Positions 40,001-48,213 of a stretch of DNA of 64,000 bases are shown here, one piece after another. Numbering within the stretch: the first letter of the stretch is position 1; every line of letters starts with the position of its first letter. The notes beneath the pieces are model-generated. The model was not told the origin of the DNA and did not search any database. It was given only the letters and a program-made list of their open reading frames with translations. A program made the position numbers and the translations under genes. Source of the DNA: JACKAQ01 sp965227145 (GTDB lineage: Bacteria > Calditrichota > Calditrichia > RBG-13-44-9 > J075); the NCBI GenBank assembly GCA_965227145.1, contig OZ245730.1:930001-994000 (forward strand), given 5' to 3'.

Positions 40001-41282
40001 ACCCGGTCTGGCTGAACTGAACACGCCGCAACGCGTGACCGACGATATTTGGGATCTGCAATTCTCCCACGACATCACCGCCGTTTCAGGTGCTGCCGGA
40101 AATGCCGGATCCGAATTCGACGGGCAGTATTACTACACCACCCGTTGGGCTTCCAACCTCATCCACAAATATGAATTGGACGGTGGCGGAAATCTGGTAT
40201 TGGTTGAAGAATTCTCCATTGCCGGCGTAACCGGTCTTCGTGACCTTGCTTATGACGGTCAGTATTTCTATGGCGGCGCTGCAGCCGGAACCATTTTCCA
40301 AATGGATTTCGACAGCAAAACGCTGGTTGGAACAATTGCATCACCCCAACCGGTTCGCCATATTGCATATGATTCCGATCTGGATGCATTCTACGTCGGA
40401 AACTGGGCAACCAATATCGTATTGGTTGATCGCTCCGGCACTGTATTGAACACATTAGCCGTTGCAAACCACGGTGGGCAGGCTGTTTACGGCTCAGCAT
40501 ACGATAACACCAGTGATGGTGGACCATATCTGTGGCTGTTCGACCAAACCACAACCACCACAACAGTTCAAGGTCCTAACGTTATCAAACAAATTGCTCT
40601 GCCTTCCGGCGTAGCAACTGGTGTTGAATATGACGTAGTGCCGGATCTGGGTAACGGTGTTGATATTCTGCTCGCAGGTGGTTTGTTCATCTCGACGGAT
40701 ATCGTACCGGGCAAAGTAACCATCGGTGGTGTTAGCCAAAGCGTTCCGGACGGACTGTTCGGTTACGAACTTGGCGATGCCGCATCCGGTTCCGCATTCA
40801 TGCGCATCACGGATTTCACCTCAGGTGTGATCAACCCGGGTGATGTCGGTGGATTCACCGTTCGTCTTTACAGCGCAGACGTGGATACCCTGTATTCCGC
40901 TGAACTGGAAATCACCACAAACGATCCGTTGAACGCATCGGTCATCGTTCCGGTTACATTAGCTGTCGGTGGTGTTGGCGTGGAAGAATTTGAAACCATT
41001 CCTACCACATTTGCCGTCAGCCGTAACTACCCGAACCCCTTCAACCCGACAACCAGTATCGACTTCCAGTTGCCGCAAGTCAGCAACGTGAAGTTGGTTA
41101 TTTACAACGTATTGGGTCAGCAAGTGCGCACGCTGGTTAACGAGCGCATGCAGCCCGGAAAATACAAAGCCAACTGGGACGGATTGAATGACAAGGGTGC
41201 ATCAGTCGCAAGCGGTATTTACATCTACCGTTTCGAAGCGGGTGATTTTAACAGCATCCAGAAGATGATTCTGCTCAAATAA
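34074..41282 (+). CDS. Giant T9SS-exported multidomain protein with Asp-box propeller and twin unknown modules
   Basis: 2402 residues with signal peptide (cut after about residue 24). A sialidase-like propeller (about 60-500) carries five Asp-boxes, such as STDGGRTW and SSDGGATW. Two FN3-like domains (about 503-695) match those of the two S8 proteases upstream. Next is a duplicated module of about 270 residues (36165-36975 and 37321-38127), each with LVWVG, FVVLGIF, EGGDCFNYDPEQGGYNIRPW and AEFGGMDN, separated and followed by ASH/choice-of-anchor-like beta domains. A late propeller-like stretch (about 1985-2230) precedes the T9SS signal NYPNPFNPTTSIDFQLP ending KMILLK. AAGGA lies six bases before the ATG. 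No complete enzymatic active site is visible; adhesive or scaffold function is a guess. Confidence 0.9.
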   Translation: MKSANVWRLTLLALIICGISVFGQEQSQMNPRAWSKVYWQKMAEKGLVPVNPQVTVKPGQFTGSQINALSSLVDDSPDVLVIGGNNTQSENSIFANPNDPSKVLNSNNSTDWPVSGVFGSSGFMSDDNGLTWNGSIQGTGGGNSGDPAAVIGLNGEYYVGYIAADGGQGVAYSTDEGATWTHVQCGAAPAGFFDLLDKNHLWIDNSPVSPHEGNLYAAWTRFESGSANNEQVEVVTSTDGGRTWSAPVGVTSALPGFKQGVNLKTASDGTVYAFYTVYTSGGVTDEPAIGMSVSTDGGVTWTSGVLIIDNIRGVRATGVDKSGIRSAAFPTAAVDISGGARDGNLYVAWPNIGVPGVNTGTDMDVYIISSSDGGATWNIPVRVNQDASGQGKKHFLPWITCDPVTGNLSMVFYDDRNVAATDVEVFAANSLDGGVTWEDFKISDVSFTPAPIPGLAGGYFGDYLGISAHAAKVYPVWTDNRDGIARAYVSAYVLADPTDPNGVSAGAAYSDFITPNTIELTWTDPTTLVDGTPISSGDFTIEISRDGAPLTSVAGGTQAYTDNGLTDGLLYEYELITKLTLNDSLSLPVGLSWYAGGSPMPSAPQNLAVIADTVDADLTWDDPTTQSDGTPLDDLDSIRVYRNGTWIANVDPGVGTYTDTPPPGFTYTYTVNALDNETPANESAASNAVSIYVGSTPDYLVWVGADAGESAGASGDSIAAALAANGISSFVTNDLFEFGSNLDIYEGIFVVLGIFSNNHVIASGDAEGPALESFVQNGGWLYLEGGDCFNYDPEQGGYNIRPWFSLDDGADGSGDIASLTGINDLDGFVFPYSGENNFMDRLVPISSVPIWHNDATGFDHGVFNTDFGAGRTIAAVAEFGGMDNTSLSPAELLRKLEEKRAAMIVRENNVKPYVERTRNENFVKKFYPADKNAARNRSGFAKIDDGNVEILANNKADLMAAYLGLFSAVGGPPAIALSPDTLHISTPVNVTNDASFFISNDGGSLAQPLEYEISLNTFSPWITSITPDSGTVGGAGTQEVVVAYDANGLVDSTYTAELTITSNDPATPTVLYTIQMTVSGGTPEFLVWVGVDAGTSAVASADSIGAALAANGRSAYVTDDLFFFGADLSVFDGVFVVLGIFTNNHVIDATDLEGPALEAYLQNGGRVYVEGGDCFNYDPEQGGYNIRPWFDLNDGPDGSANVAGLIGVNDLDGFVFTYSGANSFMDQLQLINSTAIWKNSVTDSTHGVFNAAFGTGRAIGVVAEFGGMDNSALSAAELLRQLENQRHASLTNEPVVKPYVERQRRDYTVGKYYRAQKKANAGNNVSYKNGDLEVLANNKVDLMAAYLNLFEKEASGPAISVEPTELADSLLVGETSRHFVDISNVGGSLAAPLDYTITISGLATWLTFDPSSGTVNANQTDVITVDLDATGLTAGDYFATLEVASNDTANPTINVNISLNVTDAPIASISPDSFDVTLAIGDTETDTLVITNDGPTALDYQIAVEFASAANMKVEVIGSAKNDNQKIIAKGKNLPLVALNQTQFAVAMNASGEPDFEAPSFAAGAGNENDPAPSIAGEEVFGSNASTFGPSGLRGRGNLFTVTSNTTLSEHRLYLNPTAATKMHFVVAESDAQVGTYTTISVAELTSAGPGEGWYSSGSVNVPLQAGKFYLIFAQWEGNANYYNQQGITPYPIQASFGELAAAAGWSTGSVPTYADPPATEHPIAATAFGEAVAYYQTLVTSSGSWLTPSITEGSVPANSSVEVLLTFDPAGLVGGDYEADVVVTSNDPANPELRAYAHMFVVGQALVSADPVVFANPVFVGGMDSTTMVVRNEGNGVLNVTDVASDNAVFSVSQTAFDVAAFDSAEVTVYFMPTAEGGASGTLTISSNDPANPTLAVAVSATAVIAPSFTIDPDSLGATLGLNDSTDAPMLIENSGGSPLSWAVSVILGKSKTVFPEMRGNASNAGEVDAVSNQTPGLAELNTPQRVTDDIWDLQFSHDITAVSGAAGNAGSEFDGQYYYTTRWASNLIHKYELDGGGNLVLVEEFSIAGVTGLRDLAYDGQYFYGGAAAGTIFQMDFDSKTLVGTIASPQPVRHIAYDSDLDAFYVGNWATNIVLVDRSGTVLNTLAVANHGGQAVYGSAYDNTSDGGPYLWLFDQTTTTTTVQGPNVIKQIALPSGVATGVEYDVVPDLGNGVDILLAGGLFISTDIVPGKVTIGGVSQSVPDGLFGYELGDAASGSAFMRITDFTSGVINPGDVGGFTVRLYSADVDTLYSAELEITTNDPLNASVIVPVTLAVGGVGVEEFETIPTTFAVSRNYPNPFNPTTSIDFQLPQVSNVKLVIYNVLGQQVRTLVNERMQPGKYKANWDGLNDKGASVASGIYIYRFEAGDFNSIQKMILLK

Positions 41283-41308
41283 TTTCCTGAGCTGAAAAAC
41301 TTCACTTT

Positions 41309-41345
41309 AAAGCGGCGGGGCTTAATGGCTCCGCCGCTTTTTTTT
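41309..41345 (+). terminator. Terminator of the giant T9SS gene
   Basis: Perfect ten-pair stem AAAGCGGCGG / CCGCCGCTTT with a 12-base loop and a run of T, 26 bases past the stop codon. Confidence 0.93.
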
Positions 41346-41874
41346 GACAGTATCATTTTGTAACAGGTTCACAAACCATTGTGTTGATTTTTTATTGCTG
41401 TCCCATTGTGAATCCAATTGCGAATGACACTCCAACTGCGACAATCATTCACAAAAACCATTTTCGGTCCAGCCGGTATAATACGGTTGTTTATTCATGT
41501 ATCCGGTTTGGATTCAACCGGTTCGATTGCAAAAACAGCACGATCGGAATAGTTTTGTAAAATCAAAAAAAAATCGTATTAAAATGAGTACATCACTTTG
41601 ATTCTTTACTCCTATTGCTTAAATTTCCGGCTTAATCTTCCGGTATATAACTTCATCGGATTCCATTGGGCACGGGTGATTGGCAATATAAAAAAATGAT
41701 GGTTCAAGACCCAAATGACATCGGTATGAAGTTCGTTCCTGCGCTTCTGAAACTTGATGCACAAGGTCGGCTGTTAGCTATAATAAAGATGCTGCTTCGT
41801 TGAATTAGGATCGAGGGATGGACACGTTTATTTAATAGCAGCATTAGAATCGGAAAACAGGATAAGGAGCTTAC
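41346..41874. other. Intergenic region, about 530 bp without supported gene
   Basis: Between the terminator and the MBL-fold gene I see only AT-rich sequence and short frames without recognisable content. A promoter for the downstream gene is expected but its boxes are not clear. Confidence 0.45.
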
Positions 41875-42648
41875 ATGAGTGATCATTTAAAGCTGCACTT
41901 CATTGGTACCGGAACGATTGCCCCGGACCCTAATCGATCTTGTAGTTGCGTGCTTATCGAAACATCCCAGCTAAAGATTCTGGTGGATATTGGCGCGGGA
42001 TCGCTGCGCCGGCTGGCGATGGATGGTGTCAATCTTCACGAAATCGACTATATTTTCCTAACCCACTTTCACCCTGACCATATTGGCGATTTGGTGCCGT
42101 TTATTTTCTCGCTGCGAAACACCCGCGAAATGGCGATCGACGGCAAAATGCTGCGCGTTTGGGGACCGTCGGGTATTTATCGATATGTGCAGGGCATGCA
42201 GCGCGGTTACGGCCGCTGGATGCAAAACGCCGCAGATGAAGTGCGCTTTTACGAATTGAAACGACCTTTCCTCGAATTTCCGGGTTTTCGCATCGCCTGG
42301 CGAAAAGTTGTGCACAATCAGGAAAGCGTTGGGTACCGGTTCGAATTTAACGGATACTCCATCGCATTTTCCGGCGACAGCGGCTATTGCCAGGATCTGG
42401 TAAAGCTATGCACCGATGTCGATCTGGCGGTTTTGGAATGCTCCCATTCGGACGATCACGCGGTAAAAGGGCATCTTTCGCCCAGTTTATCCGCCCAAAT
42501 TGCCCAAAAAGCCCGCGCAAAACGGCTGATGCTCACCCATTTTTATCCCGATGCACTGGTTGAAAATCCCATGATCGTCGCCAAAAAATATTACGAAGGC
42601 GAGATGGAGATGGCCCGCGACGGCATGATAATCCACCTGACCGACTAA
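41875..42648 (+). CDS. MBL-fold metallohydrolase (RNase Z-like)
   Basis: 257 residues. The zinc motif HxHxDH is present as LTHFHPDHIGDL near residue 66; FSGDSGYC supplies the Asp, and MLTHFYPD near 225 the late His. Overall order and length fit the beta-lactamase-fold group around ribonuclease Z, but the long exosite arm typical of tRNA-processing RNase Z is not evident, so a role in tRNA 3' processing is only possible. AAGGAG lies five bases before ATG. The next gene, queG, follows after 67 bases on the same strand, so the two may be cotranscribed. Confidence 0.85.
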   Translation: MSDHLKLHFIGTGTIAPDPNRSCSCVLIETSQLKILVDIGAGSLRRLAMDGVNLHEIDYIFLTHFHPDHIGDLVPFIFSLRNTREMAIDGKMLRVWGPSGIYRYVQGMQRGYGRWMQNAADEVRFYELKRPFLEFPGFRIAWRKVVHNQESVGYRFEFNGYSIAFSGDSGYCQDLVKLCTDVDLAVLECSHSDDHAVKGHLSPSLSAQIAQKARAKRLMLTHFYPDALVENPMIVAKKYYEGEMEMARDGMIIHLTD

Positions 42649-42715
42649 CGCTCGTTCAAAAAATTACCGCTAAAGTTGGTTTTGCCCCTTTTTCAAAATA
42701 AATAAACGATGTTTT

Positions 42716-43672
42716 ATGAAAACTGCCCGGCAGGAAATAGCGAATCGCATCAAACAGGAAGGTTTGCGGCAAGGATTTTCTGCTGTGGCGATTTGCGATG
42801 CCGAGCCATTAACAGATGCCGGCGCGTTGCTGGAAAAATGGTTGGCAAACCGTTTCCACGGCACAATGGAATGGATGGCACGCACCCGCCACGAACGGGC
42901 AAATCCCCGCAGCTATTTCCCGGAGGCGCAATCGATTATCGTGGTTGCGTTGAATTATTATCGCGAAAATGAACCGGCGTTGTGCGATAGCCAGGAAGCA
43001 GCCATCTCCATTTACGCCCGCGGTCGCGATTACCACAAGGTTTTGCGCAAAAAACTCAAATCATTCCTTTCCCACATTCAACAATTAATGCCGGATGCTC
43101 ACGGTCGCATTTGTGTGGATTCTTTCCCGGTAATGGAAAAAGCGTTGGCTGTAAAATCCGGTATTGGGTGGATTGGCAAACACACCAATTTGATCATCAA
43201 ACAAAAAGGCTCCTGGTTTTTTCTCGGCGAAATTTTGCTCTCCGAAAAACTGCCGGCTGATCCGCCGTTTATCGAGGAGCACTGCGGCACCTGCAACCGT
43301 TGCCAAATCGCCTGTCCGACCGACGCGCTGGAAACGCCGTTTGTGCTGGACGCCCGTCGCTGCATTTCCTACCTGACGATTGAACACGACGGCGAAATTG
43401 AGGGTGATCTGCAAACCGGAATGGAAAACTGGGTGTTCGGCTGCGATATTTGCCAGGCGGTTTGCCCGTGGAACCGTTTCAGCGAACAAACGGGAGAGCC
43501 CGATTTTGCCAATCGCCTGCCCGATGAATGGTATTCGCTGGAAAATTTGCAGCAATTGGGTGAGTCGAAATTTGAGGAATTGTTTGCCGGAACGCCGGTT
43601 CGCCGCACGGGTTACGCCAATTTTATGCGAAATGTGCATATCGCCAATCAAAATAAATCGTCAAAAAAATAA
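42716..43672 (+). CDS. queG: Epoxyqueuosine reductase
   Basis: 318 residues, near the short end for QueG, lacking the HEAT-like C-terminal part of the E. coli enzyme. It carries out the last step of queuosine synthesis, reducing epoxyqueuosine in tRNA with cobalamin and iron-sulfur clusters. The two 4Fe-4S motifs are CGTCNRCQIACPTDAL near 197 and FGCDICQAVCPWNRF near 245. The N-terminal FHGTMEWMARTRHERANP stretch and SGIGWIGKHTN near residue 145 are typical. No ribosome site is obvious. Its stop codon abuts the stop of the convergent gene on the other strand with no base between. Confidence 0.93.
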   Translation: MKTARQEIANRIKQEGLRQGFSAVAICDAEPLTDAGALLEKWLANRFHGTMEWMARTRHERANPRSYFPEAQSIIVVALNYYRENEPALCDSQEAAISIYARGRDYHKVLRKKLKSFLSHIQQLMPDAHGRICVDSFPVMEKALAVKSGIGWIGKHTNLIIKQKGSWFFLGEILLSEKLPADPPFIEEHCGTCNRCQIACPTDALETPFVLDARRCISYLTIEHDGEIEGDLQTGMENWVFGCDICQAVCPWNRFSEQTGEPDFANRLPDEWYSLENLQQLGESKFEELFAGTPVRRTGYANFMRNVHIANQNKSSKK

Positions 43673-44533
43673 TCAGCGATTTTTGGGCACAATGCCCAGT
43701 GCGTTGGGAATTGGCCAGGTGGTGTTCATGTTTTCTGCGCCGAGCAGCGCATTTTCGTAAATCCCATATTTTTCAATCGTTACGCCGTTAAATGAGAGAT
43801 AAAATCCCGCTTTTGAGCCGCCTTCCAGATACATCGCTTTCGAAATATCAATCGGCAATTTGAGTAGATGGTTGTTAAAATCGTGCACCGTAAACGGCGA
43901 TTGGCTGAAAATAAACAGAATATTCCCGGCCGTATCCATTCCCAACACAGAAATGCTCCAGCGATTCGGCTGCCGCGACCACACATTTTCGCGGGTGCAG
44001 CTGATCATGCGGATGCTTTGCAACATGCATTGATAGGAATTGCGCAACGAATCGAAATTTTCGCAGGTGCGGTCGATAATTTGCGCGTCCGGCAATGTGG
44101 AATCGTTTGGCGCAAATGCAAAAATGGTGTTGTTGGGATTCACATGCCCGTTGTTCACGTGATCAAAATTTTTCATGTAACCCACGCTGGTCAGCAAATC
44201 TTTTTGATACATTCCGGCATTGATCGTCGCAATCATCCCGAATTCCTTTGCCCAGTTGCTGAGCGTGCGCGGCCGCCGGTTGTGCCGGGTGGCGTTCAAC
44301 AATTTGAATTCGAAAAATTTGGGATCAATTTTGAGAACCGTAATCCGTGAGTCGCCGACATCCGTGGGTTCCGGCGACTGGAATTCGGCGAGATGCAGCC
44401 CATCGGTCAGTTCCCGCCATTGGCTGTTTTGGGCAAACATCGCCGTGTTTGCAGCGCCGGCCAACATCCAAATTAACCCAAACAATCCTAAAAAGAGTCG
44501 CCCCAACAGCAGAAACCTCAATTGATTTTTCAT
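43673..44533 (-). CDS. Phosphodiester glycosidase (NAGPA/DUF2233)-like exported protein
   Basis: 286 residues from ATG at 44533; the frame opens 23 codons earlier but the signal-peptide-like start MKNQLRFLLLGRLFLGLFG begins here. Conserved parts are IATINAGMYQKD near residue 95, SISVLGMDTAGNILFIFSQSPF near 195 and MYLEGGSKAGFYLSF near 235, matching the phosphodiester glycosidase family (DUF2233/NAGPA). Members remove N-acetylglucosamine or related sugars from phosphodiesters, for example in peptidoglycan or teichoic acid-like polymers; the substrate here is unknown. The mature protein should act outside the inner membrane. The gene is convergent with queG, with no gap. Confidence 0.8.
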   Translation of the reverse strand: MKNQLRFLLLGRLFLGLFGLIWMLAGAANTAMFAQNSQWRELTDGLHLAEFQSPEPTDVGDSRITVLKIDPKFFEFKLLNATRHNRRPRTLSNWAKEFGMIATINAGMYQKDLLTSVGYMKNFDHVNNGHVNPNNTIFAFAPNDSTLPDAQIIDRTCENFDSLRNSYQCMLQSIRMISCTRENVWSRQPNRWSISVLGMDTAGNILFIFSQSPFTVHDFNNHLLKLPIDISKAMYLEGGSKAGFYLSFNGVTIEKYGIYENALLGAENMNTTWPIPNALGIVPKNR

Positions 44534-44644
44534 TGCTAATTGTTTAATATCCGTAATGCGAAGGCACAAAATAATGGTAACCACGCCGCTTCGCAAGATC
44601 AAAAGTTCAGAATATCAGCAAATTTCAAAACGGAGAATGTGCCG

Positions 44645-45529
44645 ATGAACCTGTCCGGAATCTTCCCGCCGATTGCCACGCCATTTGTGATGGATCGTGT
44701 CGCCACCAGTCATCTGGCGGAAAATGTTCACCAGTTGATGAAAACCGGTATCCGGGGCATTGTGGCGCTCGGCTCCAACGGCGAAAGCGTTTCGCTGACC
44801 AAAATGGAAAAACTGGCAGTGTTGGAGCACGCCCGCAACGCCATGCCGGACGACGCACCGTTGCTGGCCGGAACCGGCGGCGATTCCCTGCCGGAAACCA
44901 TCGAGCTGACCAACGGCGCTTTCGAATGTGGCGCAAATGCCGCGCTGGTGTTCAATCCCGTTTTTTATCGCGACAAAATGACCCACCAATCGCTGGTGCA
45001 ATATTTCCAGAAATTGGCGGATCACAGCCGGATTCCCATCGTTTTATACAATGTGCCAAAATACACCGGATACAATATTCACGCGGAAACCGTGGTGGCG
45101 CTGGCGGAACACCCGAATATTATTGGCATCAAAAGCAGTTCGGAAAATATCGGGCATTTGGGTGAAATATTGCGGCTGGTGCCGGCAGATTTTAGCGTGC
45201 TGATCGGCACGGGTTCGGTGCTGTTTCCGGCGCTGGCGCTCGGTGCGATTGGCGGCGTGCTGGCAATCGCAAATATTGCTGGTGCCCAATGTGTTCAGCT
45301 TCAGCAATGGGTTGCCGAAGACAATTGGGCGAATGCCCGCGAATTGCAGCTGCAATTGATTCCGGTAAATAAAGCGTTAACAGCAACTTATGGCATCGCG
45401 GGATTAAAAGTTGCACAGGAAATGATGGGATTATACGGTGGTGTTCCCCGGCTGCCGCTGTCGCCCATCGGCGAAACGGAAAAAGCCCAATTGCGCCAAA
45501 TTCTCCAAACCGCCGGATTAATTTCATAA
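44645..45529 (+). CDS. DapA-family aldolase/synthase, 4-hydroxy-2-oxoglutarate aldolase-like
   Basis: 294 residues from ATG at 44645, chosen because GGAGA lies eight bases upstream; the frame is open 35 codons earlier. The TIM-barrel shows GSNGESVSL (the GxxGE pyruvate-binding loop), VLYNVPKYTGYN with the catalytic Tyr, and IIGIKSSSENIG with the Schiff-base Lys. GSNGE, the FNPVFYRDKMT stretch and the ending YGGVPRLPLSPI are closer to eukaryotic-type 4-hydroxy-2-oxoglutarate aldolase than to lysine-pathway DapA. It could therefore act in hydroxyproline or keto-acid catabolism rather than lysine synthesis. The SRAP gene follows 13 bases on. Confidence 0.85.
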   Translation: MNLSGIFPPIATPFVMDRVATSHLAENVHQLMKTGIRGIVALGSNGESVSLTKMEKLAVLEHARNAMPDDAPLLAGTGGDSLPETIELTNGAFECGANAALVFNPVFYRDKMTHQSLVQYFQKLADHSRIPIVLYNVPKYTGYNIHAETVVALAEHPNIIGIKSSSENIGHLGEILRLVPADFSVLIGTGSVLFPALALGAIGGVLAIANIAGAQCVQLQQWVAEDNWANARELQLQLIPVNKALTATYGIAGLKVAQEMMGLYGGVPRLPLSPIGETEKAQLRQILQTAGLIS

Positions 45530-45542
45530 AAAAGGTGTCAGC

Positions 45543-46226
45543 ATGTGCGGACGATATTCACTTTACAGTTATAAAACCACGCCGGAAGATTTCGAGGAAA
45601 TTTACGGTTTCCCGATGACTGCGGTGGTCGATTTTCCGCCGACTTATAACATCGGACCCTATCGCGATGTACCGATTATCCTCAGCGATCGCCAGAATCA
45701 GCCATACATGCGGCTGGCGCATTGGCAACTGGTGCCCTCATTTGCGAAGGAATTCAAATCGAAATACGCCATGTTTAACACCCGCGACGATTCGTTTGAC
45801 CAAAAACCGTTTTGGCGCAAATTGTTGCAGCACTCCCGCTGCATTTTTCCGGCGAACAATTTTTTTGAATGGGCAAAGGTTGGCGGGCAAAAAATGCCCT
45901 ATAAATTTGAACGAAGCGACGGGAAATTGCTGAACATCGGCGGCATATTCTCGATCTGGCGGGATGAACAGCAGCGGGATATTTTCAGCGCATCGATGAT
46001 TACGGTGGACGCCAATCCGGTGGTGGGGGAGGTGCACGGCAGAATGCCGCTGATTTTGCCGGAGCAGGATGTGCGAAGCTGGCTGGACATCAACCGGACA
46101 GACGCGGCGGAATTGCGTGCCGCGATCCGCACATTTCCGGGGGAACGGATGACTGCGGCGGCGGTTTCCCAATCGGTCAACAACATCAAAAATGACAGCC
46201 CGGAAATGATCGAACCATTGGCTTGA
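45543..46226 (+). CDS. SOS response-associated peptidase (SRAP/HMCES/YedK-like)
   Basis: 227 residues. After removal of Met1 the N-terminus is CGRYS, with the catalytic Cys2 that crosslinks to abasic sites in single-stranded DNA. PTYNIGPYRDVP supplies the conserved Asn, NNFFEWAKV the Glu, and EVHGRMPLIL the active-site His. The family protects abasic sites during replication. AAAGGTG precedes the ATG. It follows the aldolase gene by 13 bases, and no LexA box could be defined. Confidence 0.92.
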   Translation: MCGRYSLYSYKTTPEDFEEIYGFPMTAVVDFPPTYNIGPYRDVPIILSDRQNQPYMRLAHWQLVPSFAKEFKSKYAMFNTRDDSFDQKPFWRKLLQHSRCIFPANNFFEWAKVGGQKMPYKFERSDGKLLNIGGIFSIWRDEQQRDIFSASMITVDANPVVGEVHGRMPLILPEQDVRSWLDINRTDAAELRAAIRTFPGERMTAAAVSQSVNNIKNDSPEMIEPLA

Positions 46227-46405
46227 ACCGTGCGGAACGGCATCGAAAAAAGGCACTATCGGGAATTGTGTGATACACAATGTCACTCCCGCAGGTTTTT
46301 AGCGGAAGTCCAGATCGCGAAGTTGTGGATTCCCGCTAAATACACACAATATTGTGCTTTATGTGCGGGGAACGATTAAATGGGTTCAACAACCTTTCCG
46401 ATCAC

Positions 46406-46595
46406 TTCCTGATATGTTAAACGATGGTAGCGAATTTGCATCCTGAGTAGCGCAAAGCGCGTATCGAAGGGTGCGGATGTTTACCGGAATTCAGCACCCC
46501 CTTCGACAAGCTCAGGACGGTGCTTCGATACGCCCCTTTGGGGCTACTCAGGGTGCTGGTTTGTTGTAATTTTGATTCACTGCGTAACATCGGTT
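46406..46595. mobile_element. MITE-like element copy A
   Basis: About 190 bp. The right inverted end GCGTAACATCGGTT (46582-46595) is the reverse complement of a variant of the left end shared by the other copies; the left end is degraded. The interior is an imperfect palindrome: GCATCCTGAGTAGC and GTATCGAAGG face CCTTCGACA, CTTCGATAC and GCTACTCAG. No ORF. Its right end touches the malic enzyme stop codon. The region 46227-46405 before it holds another hairpin-rich stretch and no gene. Confidence 0.65.
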
Positions 46596-47910
46596 ATTTA
46601 CACGCCGCAACTACCGCTTTTACCACATGCTGATGCACTTTTTCATGAAAAATACTCGGCACCAGTTCGCCTGTTTCCGCCATTTCGGAGATGGCTTTTG
46701 CCGCGGCAATTTTCATTTTGGCGTTGATCTCGTTTGCATTCACTTCCAGCGCGGCTTTGAACAATCCCGGATATGCCAGCGCATTGTTAACGCTTTTTCC
46801 GTCAGATGCAAAGCTGGCACCGGCAGCCAACGCTTCTTCCGGGAATATTTCCGGCTGTGGATTTGACAGCGACAAAATCACCTGCCCTTTGCGAACGATG
46901 TCCGGACCGATCAACCCGACCACACCGGTGGTGGCGATGACGATATCCGCAACGTCCATTGCTTCTTCCAGCGATGCGATTTTCCCGCCGTAATGGGTCA
47001 ACCGTTTTTGCGATTCCGGCATCGGATCAACCCCGATCACGTTGAACCCGTAATCGATCATCAGTTTGGCAATGCCAAATCCTGCCGCGCCCAAACCCAA
47101 TTGGGCAAAAACCAGCGAGTCGTCATCCGTTCTGCCGATCTGGCGCAACGCGCTGAGCACCGCCGCCAGCAGCACCGTTGCTGTGCCGTGCTGATCGTCG
47201 TGCATCACCGGTTTGTTGAGCCGTTTGATCAACTCGGTTTCGATGTAAAAACAATCGGGAATGCGGATATCTTCAAGATGAATCCCGCCAAAAGTGGGCG
47301 CAATGCGCTCGACCGTTTCGATAAATTCGTCCGGATCTTTGGTGTCCACTAAAATGGGCGTGGCGCTGATGCCCACAAACTGGTCGTAAATCACCGCTTT
47401 GCCTTCCATTACCGGCATGGACGGCAGCACACCGATTTCACCCAATCCCAACACCCGCGTGCCGTTGGTAAAAATGCCGACGCTGTTACCGATGTTGGTG
47501 TATTTCCGGTAACTTTCGGGATGATTCATAATTCTTCGGCAAACCCGGGCAACGCCGGGCGTATAAATATAGCGCAAATCTTCCAGCCGGCGCAGTTCCT
47601 GTTTGCGCTTGCTGTGGATTTTCCCGCCTTCGTGCCGTTTAAAAACAATATCTTCGATCTCGAGAATTTCAACTTCAGTCCGGTTTTTGATGGCGGTTTT
47701 GATCGCTTCGAGATGCACATCATCAAAAATGGAAATGGTAATGTTGCGGAATGAGTGATCTTTACCGATGAACAACGTTTCAATATCGCCAACCAGCGCG
47801 CCTTCTTCTCCCAAAACGGTCAGCAGCAGCCCTAATTTTCCCGGACGGTGGGGGCTTTTGATGCGTAACTTGATGTCATTATCCGGAAATCGTGGTCGTA
47901 AACTGTTCAT
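46594..47910 (-). CDS. NAD(P)-dependent malic enzyme with N-terminal ACT domain
   Basis: 438 residues from ATG at 47910, preceded by AGGA; the frame extends 59 codons further but into a non-coding stretch. Residues about 6-75 are an ACT-like regulatory domain (KSPHRPGKLGLLLTVLGEEG). The catalytic part has YTPGVARVC with the general acid Tyr, GKAVIYDQFVGI, the metal and substrate stretch VMHDDQHGTATV and the dinucleotide loop GLGAAGFGIAKL. It converts malate to pyruvate and CO2. NAD or NADP preference cannot be read with certainty. The ACT domain suggests amino acid or other small-molecule control. Confidence 0.92.
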   Translation of the reverse strand: MNSLRPRFPDNDIKLRIKSPHRPGKLGLLLTVLGEEGALVGDIETLFIGKDHSFRNITISIFDDVHLEAIKTAIKNRTEVEILEIEDIVFKRHEGGKIHSKRKQELRRLEDLRYIYTPGVARVCRRIMNHPESYRKYTNIGNSVGIFTNGTRVLGLGEIGVLPSMPVMEGKAVIYDQFVGISATPILVDTKDPDEFIETVERIAPTFGGIHLEDIRIPDCFYIETELIKRLNKPVMHDDQHGTATVLLAAVLSALRQIGRTDDDSLVFAQLGLGAAGFGIAKLMIDYGFNVIGVDPMPESQKRLTHYGGKIASLEEAMDVADIVIATTGVVGLIGPDIVRKGQVILSLSNPQPEIFPEEALAAGASFASDGKSVNNALAYPGLFKAALEVNANEINAKMKIAAAKAISEMAETGELVPSIFHEKVHQHVVKAVVAACK

Positions 47911-48213
47911 TACTTTCCTTTCTGGTATTGAACAATGGGAAGTGTCGCGCCTCCTGAAACAAACTTCAAATATTAACACAAAATATGAGTTGAATAAAGA
48001 AATACCATTTTTCACATGCAATATGATCCCTTCGGCTCCGCTCAGGGAACATACCGCACGTTGAGCGAAGCCGAAACGTGCACGCACGCTGTACAGGAAT
48101 CATCAATTTCCCGCACGTTGAGCGGTGTCAAAACGTGCACACCCGCCAATTACAGCAAACAGTCGCATTTTAGCGAAATTCCGGTTAAATTGACGCAAAA
48201 AAAGAGGGAAACC

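Noticed and set aside
41515..41540. GGTTCGATTGC as a possible tRNA T-loop
   Set aside because: No matching acceptor, D or anticodon stems around it; no tRNA was found anywhere in the window.
48016..48213. N-terminal extension of the HAD phosphatase gene
   Set aside because: This part is repetitive and lacks a ribosome site; GTG at 48214 with GAGGG upstream gives the usual family length.
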